The notes beneath the pieces were generated by a model. The model searched no databases and was not told where the DNA came from. It was given only the letters and a program-made list of their open reading frames with translations. DNA of 47,438 bases from contig PAPV01000002.1 of assembly GCA_002709075.1 (NCBI GenBank), positions 122,465 to 169,902 of the forward strand, written 5' to 3'. The position numbers and the translations under genes were made by a program. The first letter of the stretch is position 1; each line of letters opens with the position of its first letter. This document shows positions 37,983 through 46,639 of the stretch, piece after piece. Source of the DNA: Rhodospirillaceae bacterium (GTDB lineage: Bacteria; Pseudomonadota; Alphaproteobacteria; MPNO01; UBA2964).

Positions 37983-39323
37983 TTATTTGAGCAAAAAGTT
38001 ATCTATCCCACAAAGTATTAAAGCACACGCAACTCCAATTCCAAAGGCGAAAGTAATATTGGAGCATGTAATAACTCTAAATGGGCTTAAATTAAACATT
38101 ACCGATCCTGTAATAACTGTAAGACTCCCTAGAGAGATAAGGCTACACAATCCCCATCCAACTAAAAGAGACTCCATTAATACCAGATCGCTCACTCCGG
38201 TCGGAATAATGGTAAAGATTACCAGCAATATAGTGCCTGGAACAATAGCATGAATTCCCGCTAGTCCAGCTAGAATCATGCCCATTATAACAATGAAAAC
38301 CGTTTCAGTACTTGATATCGAAAGTGAATTTAGCCAATCAACTATTCCACTTTGAGGAGTTGCAGCCTCAAAAACGGTCCCAAGTGTTATGGCAAGGCTT
38401 AAAAGTGTTGTTTCAGGACCAATTTTTCTTGCGCCTTTCAATGTGGTTCGTAAACCGGATTTTAAGTTTTTATAATTGGTAGTGAAGAGTGCAATCAGGC
38501 AGGGAACAGGGAGTCCAATTATTAAAGACTGTAACGTAGACCATTTTGTCAGGGAACTAATAAAAATAATTGTTGCAGCAGAAAAAAATATGGTTGGTAT
38601 TATTGGCCCAAGGCTCCTTAGTGTTTGAAGGATAGTGGACAGTTTCCATTCATTCTCAATTAGAGTAAGATATGTAAATAGGCAAAAAATAGTGAGCGCG
38701 CCACCTAGTAAAACTGGTTGCCATAGTGGAACAGATGGCAAGTATTCGCTCGCTAATGCCATCCCAACAATGAACGGTGACCAAAAAGGTACTAAAGCCA
38801 TTCCTCTTGCGGCGAGAATAAATATTGATTCTCTTTCCTCCTCAGGCGTGTTTTTCCCAACTATCGGTGCTAGAATTGCGAAGACGCCAACTTGAAGGAT
38901 AGAACCTATTATATGTGCCCCAGTAATTATGCCACCGGATCGTGCATTCTTTGGAAGAGAGGCAAATGCTTGCCGGGCTTTATCTGTTTCCGGGCGATGA
39001 TCAACGGTAGCACGCAATAAAACAAGTGTAATTAGGAAGGCAGGAAATATCGAGGCACGGGAGAGACCCTCTAAAATTGCCGTTTCGACACCGTAGGCTG
39101 AAGATATCCAAACTATTCCGCTAGCAATTAAAAAACATATACATTTAACGGAGGTCCGTATTTTAATGATAGATAAAACACAAAAACTTACAAGAAAAGC
39201 AGAAGCAAGGACGGTAAGTACGGAGGAGGCAGAGAGAATCCCAAGCACTCCAAAACCCCAAAGTAACATTGCATGTATAGTGAGGGTTTTATGGAAAGGG
39301 TTAAACTGAATAGTTTTATTCAA
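37983..39323 (-). CDS. Polytopic membrane protein, probable permease
   Basis: 446 residues, about 11-12 membrane helices. It starts with TTG at 39323 with GGAAA upstream. Conserved-looking segments are NARSGGIITGAHIIGSILQVGVF, GMALVPFWSPFIVGMALASEY and LAGLAGIHAIVPGTILL; the doubled pattern of helix-loop-helix resembles ion-transporter (IT) superfamily permeases such as TRAP large subunits or citrate/arsenite carriers. I cannot assign a family with confidence. It is not in an obvious operon. Confidence 0.65.
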   Translation of the reverse strand: MNKTIQFNPFHKTLTIHAMLLWGFGVLGILSASSVLTVLASAFLVSFCVLSIIKIRTSVKCICFLIASGIVWISSAYGVETAILEGLSRASIFPAFLITLVLLRATVDHRPETDKARQAFASLPKNARSGGIITGAHIIGSILQVGVFAILAPIVGKNTPEEERESIFILAARGMALVPFWSPFIVGMALASEYLPSVPLWQPVLLGGALTIFCLFTYLTLIENEWKLSTILQTLRSLGPIIPTIFFSAATIIFISSLTKWSTLQSLIIGLPVPCLIALFTTNYKNLKSGLRTTLKGARKIGPETTLLSLAITLGTVFEAATPQSGIVDWLNSLSISSTETVFIVIMGMILAGLAGIHAIVPGTILLVIFTIIPTGVSDLVLMESLLVGWGLCSLISLGSLTVITGSVMFNLSPFRVITCSNITFAFGIGVACALILCGIDNFLLK

Positions 39324-39628
39324 ATCATATTTCCATTATATCCCACTAAGCCCCTACTTTAAGCTCATTAATAGACTTGTTCCTAGTTTTATATGGATGC
39401 CATTGGATAAAACAATACCTGTTTTGGAAAAAGAATAAGCAGGGCTAAATTGAAATCAAACCTAAAGTTAATCTCGTTAGTCAACTTTATGTCCTATTCT
39501 GGTCAATCTTTATTTTTTTAAGCACAAATTAATTGTTTTTATCATTATAAATAAAATATATCGGACTCTATGGATTGAGTGTATACACCAAGAAAATTTT
39601 TTTAAAACTTGATACTATGACAGTGTTA
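39324..39628. other. Intergenic region, no gene seen
   Basis: 305 very AT-rich bases between two minus-strand transporter genes. No coding frame, RNA or clear terminator was found. It should contain the start region for the permease gene. Confidence 0.35.
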
Positions 39629-40765
39629 CTATTCTAGGTTTTTTATTTGATGCCAAGAAAACATCGCCGTCAATAGCCCGGCCAAACACATAACACCCAT
39701 TGCGTAAAACGAATAAGCGCCGTATTCGTCGTATAAAAACCCGGAAAACATTGTGGAAATAGCCATAGCTCCTCCGACCGCAGTGCTAGAATATATACTT
39801 TGCGCGGTTGCAGCAAAACGTTCCGGAATCATTTTCATGATAAAATGCAGTCCTGCTAGATGTGTTGCACCGAATGTAAAAGCGTGAAGAAGCTGAGCAA
39901 AAATTAAAGCTGGCAATACGGTGGTTTCTGCGAGGATCATCCACCGCAAAATACCCGCTAAAGCAGCTATTAATAAAAAGTGTATGGGTTTAAATCTTTT
40001 AAAAAGTATACCAGATACCGAAAATAAAAGAATTTCGGCAATAACTCCTTCCGCCCATAATGCGCCAATAACTCCCTCGCTAATTCCTGCCGATCGCCAG
40101 TGAATAGTTGCAAAACCATAAAGAACCCCGTGGCTGGCTTGCACCAGCGCCGCACCTCCCATAAAAACAAGTGCTGGTGGTGAAGAAAAGACTGCTTTTA
40201 TTGGGGAAAAGAAATTTTGGTTACCGGATGTGATGGTTTTTGGCAAATAATGACAAGCTGCAATCGTAAAAATGATAAACAAAATTATTAACCAAAGGAT
40301 TGCATCAGCCGGCTGATCTTCAAGAAAGAAACCACTGAAACTCGCCGTTAAAATGAAGGTTAATGATCCCCAAAGACGCACGCGTCCATAGTCTACCTGT
40401 CCGCTTCGAACTTTTAACATAGTAACAGCGTCGCCCAAAGGCATAAGTGCAAAAAGCAACATCGTAGCAGGAATGCTTACTATAAGAAGTGACCAGAATT
40501 CATTGGCTGAAAAGAAAAGTAAATGGGAGAATAAACTGCCCCACGCGAGCCCAATGATCAGTTTTTTTGGCTGACCAAAACGGTCTGCCAATTGCGCGAT
40601 AAATGGGTTTGATAAAGCACGAATCCATAGGCCAGCTGAAATTACAAATCCAATTTGAGTCAAACTGAGGCCGCGTGACTCAAGCCAAACCGGCCAGAAC
40701 GGCAGTATTACCCCAATAACAAGGAACAAAGCACCGTAAAATAATGATATGCGCGTTGCCGTCAT
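39629..40765 (-). CDS. MFS transporter, phenylpropionate-permease (PPP) type
   Basis: 378 residues with about 12 helices. The N-terminus SLFYGALFLVIGVILPFWPVWLESRGLS and ALSNPFIAQLADRFGQPKK match the MFS_1-like group that includes HcaT; YGRVRLWGSLTFI is another marker, as is HAFTFGATHLAGLHFI near the end. HcaT-like proteins are candidates for aromatic acid import, which would fit the UbiD gene nearby. It is the last typical chromosomal gene before the accessory block. Confidence 0.85.
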   Translation of the reverse strand: MTATRISLFYGALFLVIGVILPFWPVWLESRGLSLTQIGFVISAGLWIRALSNPFIAQLADRFGQPKKLIIGLAWGSLFSHLLFFSANEFWSLLIVSIPATMLLFALMPLGDAVTMLKVRSGQVDYGRVRLWGSLTFILTASFSGFFLEDQPADAILWLIILFIIFTIAACHYLPKTITSGNQNFFSPIKAVFSSPPALVFMGGAALVQASHGVLYGFATIHWRSAGISEGVIGALWAEGVIAEILLFSVSGILFKRFKPIHFLLIAALAGILRWMILAETTVLPALIFAQLLHAFTFGATHLAGLHFIMKMIPERFAATAQSIYSSTAVGGAMAISTMFSGFLYDEYGAYSFYAMGVMCLAGLLTAMFSWHQIKNLE

Positions 40766-41130
40766 AGTCCAATAAGGGGTTTCGCTATTTTTTTTGGCAG
40801 AGCATAATACACGTAGGAGACAAGTAGTCTAACAAATGCGTTTAAGTCAACAGAATCATTCACCTTTTTGAACTTAAGATTTTCATTTCCATAACTTATT
40901 AAAACATAGAATATTGAATATGAGAATCCTTCAGATTAAAAAAAGGTATCTATTTTTGTGAAATTACTGGTGCCAAATTGGTGCCAAGTAGATCCTACAA
41001 AAAAAATACTCTGTCATTTATAATATAAATAGAAGAGTAGGCGATAGTCACTTAAATCTCTGGGTCTATCATCAAGTTGCCAGAGATTTCTAATTCAAGT
41101 TAACATTATGTCTATCAACAGCGATCATCA
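40766..41130. other. Boundary region between chromosome and accessory block
   Basis: 365 bases with no coding frame. It contains the 9-base direct repeat TGGTGCCAA at 40968-40976 and 40979-40987, and a perfect 10-base inverted repeat at 41054-41089. Gene type and base composition change across it, making it a candidate left edge of the mobile element. No tRNA gene is seen here. Confidence 0.45.
41054..41089. repeat. Perfect 10-base inverted repeat
   Basis: AAATCTCTGG (41054-41063) and CCAGAGATTT (41080-41089) are separated by 16 bases. There is no T-run after it, so an operator, a recombinase site or the upstream region of the MORN gene is more likely than a terminator. Confidence 0.6.
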
Positions 41131-42051
41131 ATGAACATCAGGATAATTATTATTCGTAAAATACTCTCTATATCTTTTGCTTCTTTGTTTTTCCTGTTCA
41201 GCACTGCATTGGAAACCTATGCTTTGCCTATATGTAAAGGAAGCTCCGCTAAGGAAGGCGATAACGTTTGATCGTGGACGAATTGTAAAGGCACGTTCAC
41301 ATTTGCTGATGGACGAAAATACGTAGGTGAATTCAAGAATGGTAATCTCCATGGTCAAGGCACGTACACATGGGCTGGTGGTGAAAAATATGTAGGTGAA
41401 TACAAGGATGGTAAGCGCCATGGTCAAGGCACGTTCACATTTTCTAACGGTCATAAATACGTAGGCGAATGGAAGAATGGTCAGGCGCATGGTCAAGGCA
41501 AGGTCATATGGGCTAACGGTGATAAATACGTAGGCGAATACAAGAATAATAAGCGCCATGGTCAAGGCACGATCACATGGGCTGACGGTGATAAATACGT
41601 AGGTGAATTCAAGAATGGTCAGGCGCATGGTCAAGGCACGTACACATATGCTGATGGCAAAACGTATGCTGGGATTTCTGTGGACGATGGCCTTACAGGA
41701 AAAGTAGGCCTGAAATATTACTCAAGGGAAAAAAATGCAAGTAACTCTCAATGGAGAATAGGGAACATCTACGCTGGTGGTCTTGGTGTCCAAAAAGACC
41801 TTCACAAAGCAATTGAGTACTATACTAAGGCAGCAGGCAAAGGTCATGCAAAAAGCAAATCAGCATTAGATTCCATAAGAAGAGAACATGAGCGTAAAGC
41901 TCTTGAAGCTTGCATGTTTGAGAACATTAAAAAAGTTACCAATGATAAAACGGAACGTATTGTTAAAAAATACTGCCAAAATGAAATAGCTGAGAAGTCT
42001 CTTAAAGAACTACTACCAAAACAAAAGAGAAAAAGAGCTAAGTGGTTTTGA
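41131..42051 (+). pseudogene. Secreted MORN-repeat/Sel1 protein interrupted by in-frame TGA
   Basis: ATG 41131 opens a 307-codon frame broken only by TGA at 41269-41271 (codon 47). Codons 1-34 encode a signal peptide (LSISFASLFFLFSTALETYA). After the stop come SWTNCKGTFTFADG and six MORN motifs (YVGEFKNG..HGQGT), then a Sel1-like repeat (IGNIYAGGLGVQKDLHKAIEYYTKAA) and a basic tail. The stop replaces what looks like Trp (TGG to TGA) before SWTNC. No ATG follows until 41680. It is therefore either a nonsense-mutated gene or one translated by readthrough. MORN repeats bind lipids or mediate envelope contacts. Confidence 0.75.
41320..41664 (+). repeat. Tandem 69-base MORN repeats
   Basis: Five consecutive units with an exact 69-base period; copies of TACGTAGGTGAA-type sequence start at 41320, 41389, 41458, 41527 and 41596. 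They encode 23-residue MORN units (YVGExKxGxxHGQGT). Copies are similar at the DNA level, so unequal recombination may change their number. This is coding repetition, not a CRISPR array. Confidence 0.85.
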
Positions 42052-42082
42052 ATGCCTCTTGATACCAACATGCGAGACTATC

Positions 42083-42147
42083 ATAAAAAATAGTCGTATA
42101 ATGATATAATACGCTAACTATAGATTTACTGTAGTTGATCTTCTTTC
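42083..42147 (+). repeat. Promoter-like repeat, copy 1
   Basis: It begins AAAAAATAGTCGTATAATG and continues with TAGATTTACT inside a short inverted repeat (AACTA/TAGTT), then a pyrimidine-rich stretch. It lies between the convergent MORN gene and the gene at 42193, so anything transcribed from it on the plus strand would run antisense to that gene. Confidence 0.6.
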
Positions 42148-42192
42148 TTTATTTTTTTTTTCTTCTAGTTCTCTTCTTGTTTAGGTATAGGC

Positions 42193-42504
42193 TTAAATTT
42201 TAGGCGGTGCAGGATAGTTACTAATAAAATCGCTTGAGATGATAGTGTATTTTCCTGTTTCTATTATTACGCCAGCCTCTCGCCTTTGATTAGTAAGCTC
42301 CGCATCTGCACCAAATTTTTTGAAAGCATCCAAGCTGTCAAAGCACATTGCTGTATGCAGTTTTGTTGGATTTTCTTCCTCTGTACCAGCATAAAGAAAT
42401 GAGATTCCCATTTCTTTTAGTTTGTCAGTTTGAGACACGACCATCTTCTGCCAAGCACCAAAACCCTTTGTTATTGTGATTTCTGTTTTGACTATAATTG
42501 TCAT
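42193..42504 (-). CDS. Small DUF3764-like protein
   Basis: 103 residues, soluble. The pattern TEITITKGFGAWQKMV, GISFLYAGTEEENPTKLHTAMCFDSLDAFKKFG resembles DUF3764, a ferredoxin-like alpha/beta-barrel family of unknown function. The match is by eye. GGAGG lies 5 bases before the chosen ATG at 42504; a second ATG four bases earlier is out of frame. It follows the polymerase-like gene by 19 bases on the opposite reading order, so both lie on the minus strand and could be one unit. Confidence 0.55.
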   Translation of the reverse strand: MTIIVKTEITITKGFGAWQKMVVSQTDKLKEMGISFLYAGTEEENPTKLHTAMCFDSLDAFKKFGADAELTNQRREAGVIIETGKYTIISSDFISNYPAPPKI

Positions 42505-42523
42505 TCATTCCTCCATTTTATTC

Positions 42524-44470
42524 TCATTCTATAACCAAACCTTCTATTAGTTCTTTCGTTGCATCTTTACAAAATCTTTCTGCTTTTAATTCTTTACAGT
42601 ATTTCATCCATACAGGAAGTGTATCAAATTTTCCTATCACCCCCAGCATCTTCATAATTTCTATTCTCTCAGGTTGTTTTCTCCATTGTTTAAACTCCTT
42701 CAGAGACTGTTTGTGTCTTTCACTTACGTATTGTTTTCGTTTACTCAGTGGATGTATTTCTTTTTTAGGCATCCAGACAGGCATGGGTTTTTCACTCTTA
42801 AAGACTCTCCCATCAGATGATGTCCATTCTGAATAAAATGAACTGTTCAACTCATCATCAGACAAGCCACTAAATTTTTGCCACACTCTATTCATTTGCC
42901 ACTTAAGATCTGATGCATACTCTTCCCATATTAGGTAACTGTCATGGACTGCCAGAATTGGAATACCTCGTCTGGTGAATGTTGATAAAATCGCCTCTGT
43001 AATTTGAGAATCTAAATACTGAAGCTCCATGCCACCGCTTCTACCTAGATAATTAGCAATGGGTTTGTGCTTCATTCTGATAGCTTCAATGTATCGTTTT
43101 AGCCGTTTATCATTCAGAGGTTGATATTGCTTAGAATAATTAACTCCTGTGATTTCCCTGATCCTTTGTCTGGTAGCTAGTATTGCTGATTCATCAGACT
43201 TCGTATTCACGAGAATAAGCATCAGTGTTTTGATTAAGGTACGTTCTCTCTCTGCCACACTGGGTAAAGTGTTAGATCCGTACACAGAACTGATGCTGCT
43301 TTGTACTGCACCACCATGATCTGAGTTGGTATGCGGATTTAATTCTTTGAACTGCTCACTCAGATCATAAGGATCGTTATCTTCTCCATATTCTTTCCAG
43401 TAATTGATGCCTTTTCTCGCATAGAGAAGAACTGGGTGGTGAGATGAATAATCTATTTCAACAGTAGGATAACCATCTATGCGTATAAATTTTCTATATT
43501 CACGAGGTATCTGTTGCCAAAAACCTCCATAGAATCTTCCACCTTGTCTAAAACTATTATTGTTAAAGACTCTGTAAACGAAGTTTCTTTGGTTAACGAA
43601 TATCTTTTTATTTTTGCCATCTCTTGGCTTTGTAAAGTCTCTGCTTTTACGTTCACCATTCTCTGTTTCATGTTCAATATAGCCCCTAGGAGCTTCATGC
43701 TTATTTACCCGTCCTGTAGCTAGATCAATATTTTCTTGTACTTGATCTGGATTGTCGTCATGAGACCACACATAAGGCACATCTGTATTACACAGATCTA
43801 TGTGATGATGTTGAAGCACCCCATTATACTCACACAGGAACCAGCCCATCTTCTCCACTTGAGGTGTATCTTTATATTCAACAGCTATTTGTTGTGGTCT
43901 ACCGTACTCATCCTCAACCTTCTCGTGCATAACGATTAGATCACGATTTCCAACAACAGGTTTGCCATCTATCACATCTAGATCCAACCTCAGATCTAAC
44001 TGGTGAACTCCTGCCTTTACGAACTCTTTTACTAGAGTTTCAGTAGGCCAAATCTTTGTATTTTTTTTGATACCTGTCTCTGGATCTTTAAAGCCTTTGA
44101 CCCAGTTGATTAACCCAGCATCAGATAATTCATCTTGAATATCTATAATTATTCTACTGATGTGCAGTTTGTTGTATCTGCTACCAGCTCTGTAGTGAGA
44201 GAGTGTCCTTGAGAAACCAGTTACTAATTGAGGATCGTCCAACCAATTAACGTAGAGGGACAGGAGTAAGACCTTCAGTTGTCGTTTCTTTTTAGAGTGC
44301 CACTTTTTACTGTCTGAGTTACTGCCAATAGCAGTGTGAATGTATTGATCATAAATACGATTAACAAATTCATTTACTTCTGGATAATCAGACCACGTGT
44401 GAACATCTAATTGTCTAGAATGATCTAGATCAAATTCTTCAGGTAAATCTTCTCTTTCTAATTTAGGCAT
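42524..44470 (-). CDS. Polymerase-like protein with family A/T7-type motifs
   Basis: 648 residues, no family name recognised. The C-terminal half carries, in the right order, motif A VEIDYSSHHPVLLYA (Asp340), a motif B-like Arg-x3-Lys (Arg410, Lys414 in RTLIK), a helix MELQYLDSQITEAIL, and motif C PILAVHDSYLIWEE (His509-Asp510). This order and the HD pair match family A DNA polymerases and T7-like RNA polymerases. The Tyr normally found in motif B is absent (Leu418, Asn422). The N-terminal 300 residues match no exonuclease or primase I know. It starts under an inverted copy of the promoter-like repeat and is divergent from the HTH operon, as a replication gene might be. Confidence 0.6.
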   Translation of the reverse strand: MPKLEREDLPEEFDLDHSRQLDVHTWSDYPEVNEFVNRIYDQYIHTAIGSNSDSKKWHSKKKRQLKVLLLSLYVNWLDDPQLVTGFSRTLSHYRAGSRYNKLHISRIIIDIQDELSDAGLINWVKGFKDPETGIKKNTKIWPTETLVKEFVKAGVHQLDLRLDLDVIDGKPVVGNRDLIVMHEKVEDEYGRPQQIAVEYKDTPQVEKMGWFLCEYNGVLQHHHIDLCNTDVPYVWSHDDNPDQVQENIDLATGRVNKHEAPRGYIEHETENGERKSRDFTKPRDGKNKKIFVNQRNFVYRVFNNNSFRQGGRFYGGFWQQIPREYRKFIRIDGYPTVEIDYSSHHPVLLYARKGINYWKEYGEDNDPYDLSEQFKELNPHTNSDHGGAVQSSISSVYGSNTLPSVAERERTLIKTLMLILVNTKSDESAILATRQRIREITGVNYSKQYQPLNDKRLKRYIEAIRMKHKPIANYLGRSGGMELQYLDSQITEAILSTFTRRGIPILAVHDSYLIWEEYASDLKWQMNRVWQKFSGLSDDELNSSFYSEWTSSDGRVFKSEKPMPVWMPKKEIHPLSKRKQYVSERHKQSLKEFKQWRKQPERIEIMKMLGVIGKFDTLPVWMKYCKELKAERFCKDATKELIEGLVIE

Positions 44471-44490
44471 AAACTTTTTTCGTGCTTTAG

Positions 44491-44510
44491 CATTATACGA
44501 CTATATTTAT
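44491..44510 (-). promoter_or_regulatory. Inverted partial copy of the promoter-like repeat
   Basis: On the minus strand ATAGTCGTATAATG reads toward the polymerase-like gene, whose ATG is about 20 bases downstream. TATAAT serves as a possible -10; no good -35 is visible. The UTR is very short and lacks a clear ribosome-binding site. Confidence 0.5.
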
Positions 44511-44552
44511 TCGTAGATCTCCAAAAAATATGTTATAATTATACCATAAGAG

Positions 44553-44572
44553 AAGTGATTCGTTAATCACTT
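44553..44572. repeat. Perfect 8-base hairpin in divergent control region
   Basis: AAGTGATT (44553-44560) and AATCACTT (44565-44572) with a 4-base loop. It lies between the polymerase-like gene and the HTH operon, next to repeat copy 2. It is a candidate operator for the HTH protein or a replication-origin element. Confidence 0.5.
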
Positions 44573-44576
44573 AGAA

Positions 44577-44642
44577 GATAAAAAATAGTCGTATTATAAT
44601 ATACTACGATAATCTCATAGATTTACTATGATTGTTATCTTT
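44577..44642 (+). repeat. Promoter-like repeat, copy 2
   Basis: AAAAAATAGTCGTATTATAA followed by TAGATTTACT within a hairpin (CATAG/CTATG), then a pyrimidine-rich tract. It lies about 90 bases before the first gene of the HTH operon and probably drives it. Confidence 0.6.
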
Positions 44643-44727
44643 ATTCTCTCTTTCTGTACGTAATATTAGAGTCTCGTACTCTCTTAATTCCTATTCAAAT
44701 TTAACCTTATTAGAAGGAGTTATAGCT

Positions 44728-44877
44728 ATGGCTATTAACAAAGAGAAAGATTTAAAGAAGAACAAACGTCTAGAGACAATGAAAAAGATAATCAGTGGAG
44801 AACTTCCATCTAAAGATGTTGTTTCCACTCTGTATGATGAAATTAAATTTCCTCCTAAAGCTCTTTACGACCAATGA
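44728..44877 (+). CDS. Small hypothetical protein, first of HTH operon
   Basis: 49 residues from the ATG at 44728 with AGAAGGAG upstream. It is lysine-rich at the N-terminus (NKEKDLKKNKRLETMKK) and otherwise acidic and helical, without a recognised domain. Its stop overlaps the next start (ATGA), so it is translationally coupled. A nucleic-acid-binding or regulatory role is conceivable but not shown. Confidence 0.6.
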   Translation: MAINKEKDLKKNKRLETMKKIISGELPSKDVVSTLYDEIKFPPKALYDQ

Positions 44878-45098
44878 ACAATGTAGCTGAAGAGTTTGAA
44901 GACAACTTTGAAAAATTTAGAAATCAATCAGCTCATCGTATTCGTTGTCTTATGGATCTAGATGGAGGTGTTGGTCTTCAAATTGTGAGAGACAAAGAGC
45001 TTATAGGCTTCATTGTTAATGGAAAAATATACATTGATGCAGATGAGATTGAGGTTCTTGTTCAAAAAGAAGATCAAGAAGAAGAACAGGACAATTAA
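44874..45098 (+). CDS. Small acidic hypothetical protein
   Basis: 74 residues, strongly acidic with a tail of Glu, Gln and Asp. A small beta-rich middle (GGVGLQIVRDKELIGFIVNGKIYIDADEIEVLV) could be a compact fold. It overlaps the previous gene by 4 bases and the next by 1 base. I recognise no family; its acidity recalls DNA-mimic or inhibitor proteins, but that is only an analogy. Confidence 0.6.
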   Translation: MNNVAEEFEDNFEKFRNQSAHRIRCLMDLDGGVGLQIVRDKELIGFIVNGKIYIDADEIEVLVQKEDQEEEQDN

Positions 45099-45310
45099 TG
45101 AGACAAGGCATAGAAGTACAAGTAGCAGCTAGGATGCTAAATATCAGTACAAACTATGTGTATAGATTAGTGCGAGAGGGTCATCTCACAGCAGTAAATT
45201 ATGATCCTCTTCTTATTTCTGCATCTTCTATTAAACGTAGATTACTTCAGCTTGTGCCGTTTCTAGCTGCAGATCTAGCTGTTAGGACTGATTATCAAAT
45301 TAGACGGTAG
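45098..45310 (+). CDS. Excisionase/MerR-like HTH protein
   Basis: 70 residues. VQVAARMLNISTNYVYRLVREGHLTAVNYDPLLISASSIKRRL has the layout of the HTH_17 (excisionase/MerR-type) fold: a helix-turn-helix followed by a wing and a second basic helix. Such proteins control excision or transcription of mobile elements. It is last in the three-gene operon, its start overlapping the previous stop by one base. Confidence 0.7.
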   Translation: MRQGIEVQVAARMLNISTNYVYRLVREGHLTAVNYDPLLISASSIKRRLLQLVPFLAADLAVRTDYQIRR

Positions 45311-45428
45311 GAAATAGCTACACTCTGATGGAAGCATACTTGTCAACTGAAGGAGCTTTCGCTAGGATTTAAATGTTTGGATTGACCAGTCAAATGCAGT
45401 TCAAAAGAGAGAGGGGGTTTTTCAAAAA

Positions 45429-46391
45429 ATGCTACGTTTAAGCGGGTTATTATTCATCCTTTGTTCTATCTCACTAAATGTTGCCCCCACCGCAGCAGCT
45501 AAAGAGTACCCAGTCGGCACGAAACTGAGAGATATTGTTCAAATAGATTTCAATTCCGGTTCAAGAGCAATACCGTTGCCCCCAGGACAATGGGAGGTCG
45601 CACTCTCGAAAAAATGGACGGTTAGCAATAATAATCTTTCCGATATTAGCTTTTATGGCTCCTACCTCGTTAGGATTGAGGGCAAAAAAGTAACAGGAGC
45701 TCTATACTACAACACTCCCGCAGATTTACCAGATTTCGGGTGGGTTGGAACTGGAATTTGCGAAAACAGCAAACTTCGACTTAGAAGTTGGATTCTTGAG
45801 GGAACAGGGAGTAAAGGGGATCCCGCATTAGAAGATTGTCTAGGCTTTAGCTGGCTAAGGGGTTTTAACGTCAGATCGAAAAATGTTCAGAAGGTGTTTA
45901 ATTATCTCTCCCAAAAAGGAGTGACCCGAGAAACAATCCCTAATGGGTGGTTTCGACTAATGCGAAATTACAGTTCAGACGAAAATCTCATAAGGATTCG
46001 GCTTTACCTCTCTACAGAGGCGGCCGGATTTCCAAGAGAGCCGAAATTTTCCTACTCAGACTCACCATGGATGCCTAATAATATTGCCACTCATCCAAAA
46101 AAAAAGAAGTTTGTTGATCAAGCTAAAGGCTGGGCTAGAAGTTGGAACGATTTGATTACGAAGGGCATCAATAACCAATTGACACTTGGAGCAGTTCAGA
46201 GCCATAGCACTATAACTGGCATGTATCATAAGACTTCTCGGGCCACGTTACCAACCCAAAAAGGGTCCGGCTCAGACGACAAAGGTGATGTGACGGCAAA
46301 GCTGAAAAAGCTGAAGGCAATGTTCGAAGCTGAATTGATAACTCAGGATGAATACGAGGCGAAAAAGAGCGAAATACTATCCTCAATGTAA
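45429..46391 (+). CDS. Secreted protein with C-terminal SHOCT-like helix
   Basis: 320 residues. A signal peptide (residues 1-24, LSGLLFILCSISLNVAPTAAA) is followed by a beta-rich region starting YPVGTKL and a cysteine pair (GICEN, DCLGF). The end (VTAKLKKLKAMFEAELITQDEYEAKKSEILS) is a SHOCT-like oligomerisation domain. No function is recognised for the main part. A purine-rich GAGAGGGGG lies upstream. It stands alone, after the HTH operon. Confidence 0.7.
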   Translation: MLRLSGLLFILCSISLNVAPTAAAKEYPVGTKLRDIVQIDFNSGSRAIPLPPGQWEVALSKKWTVSNNNLSDISFYGSYLVRIEGKKVTGALYYNTPADLPDFGWVGTGICENSKLRLRSWILEGTGSKGDPALEDCLGFSWLRGFNVRSKNVQKVFNYLSQKGVTRETIPNGWFRLMRNYSSDENLIRIRLYLSTEAAGFPREPKFSYSDSPWMPNNIATHPKKKKFVDQAKGWARSWNDLITKGINNQLTLGAVQSHSTITGMYHKTSRATLPTQKGSGSDDKGDVTAKLKKLKAMFEAELITQDEYEAKKSEILSSM

Positions 46392-46639
46392 TTCCTCAAT
46401 TTAGAAATGGAGTTGCCGCCTCAGTCCATAGCGATTTATAGAGAGAGATTTTTAGTGTATTCTAGTCCAATACAACTGCCTTAGAGATAGTTCCCCTGAG
46501 CCAATACAGAGCGTTTAAGAGAGTATTCAAAGAGCCGCACACAGAAATACAGGAGTAGATAAAAACAAGATCGTCATCATCATCTTAATTAGATGAAGGG
46601 ATACTCATTACCAGACTATTTTAAGTCGGGTGCTGTAAG

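Noticed and set aside
41128-41634. Minus-strand open frame of 168 codons with repeated FITVSP-like segments
   Set aside because: It is the mirror of the 69-base MORN repeats. The plus strand has a signal peptide and a known repeat fold; the minus reading has neither.
41320-41664. Regular repeats resembling a CRISPR array
   Set aside because: The 69-base units have no unique spacers and encode MORN repeats in frame.
44491-44503. Resemblance of the repeat's reverse complement (TACGACTAT) to the T7 promoter
   Set aside because: Only about 7 bases agree and the orientation relative to the genes is wrong for most copies; treated as coincidence.
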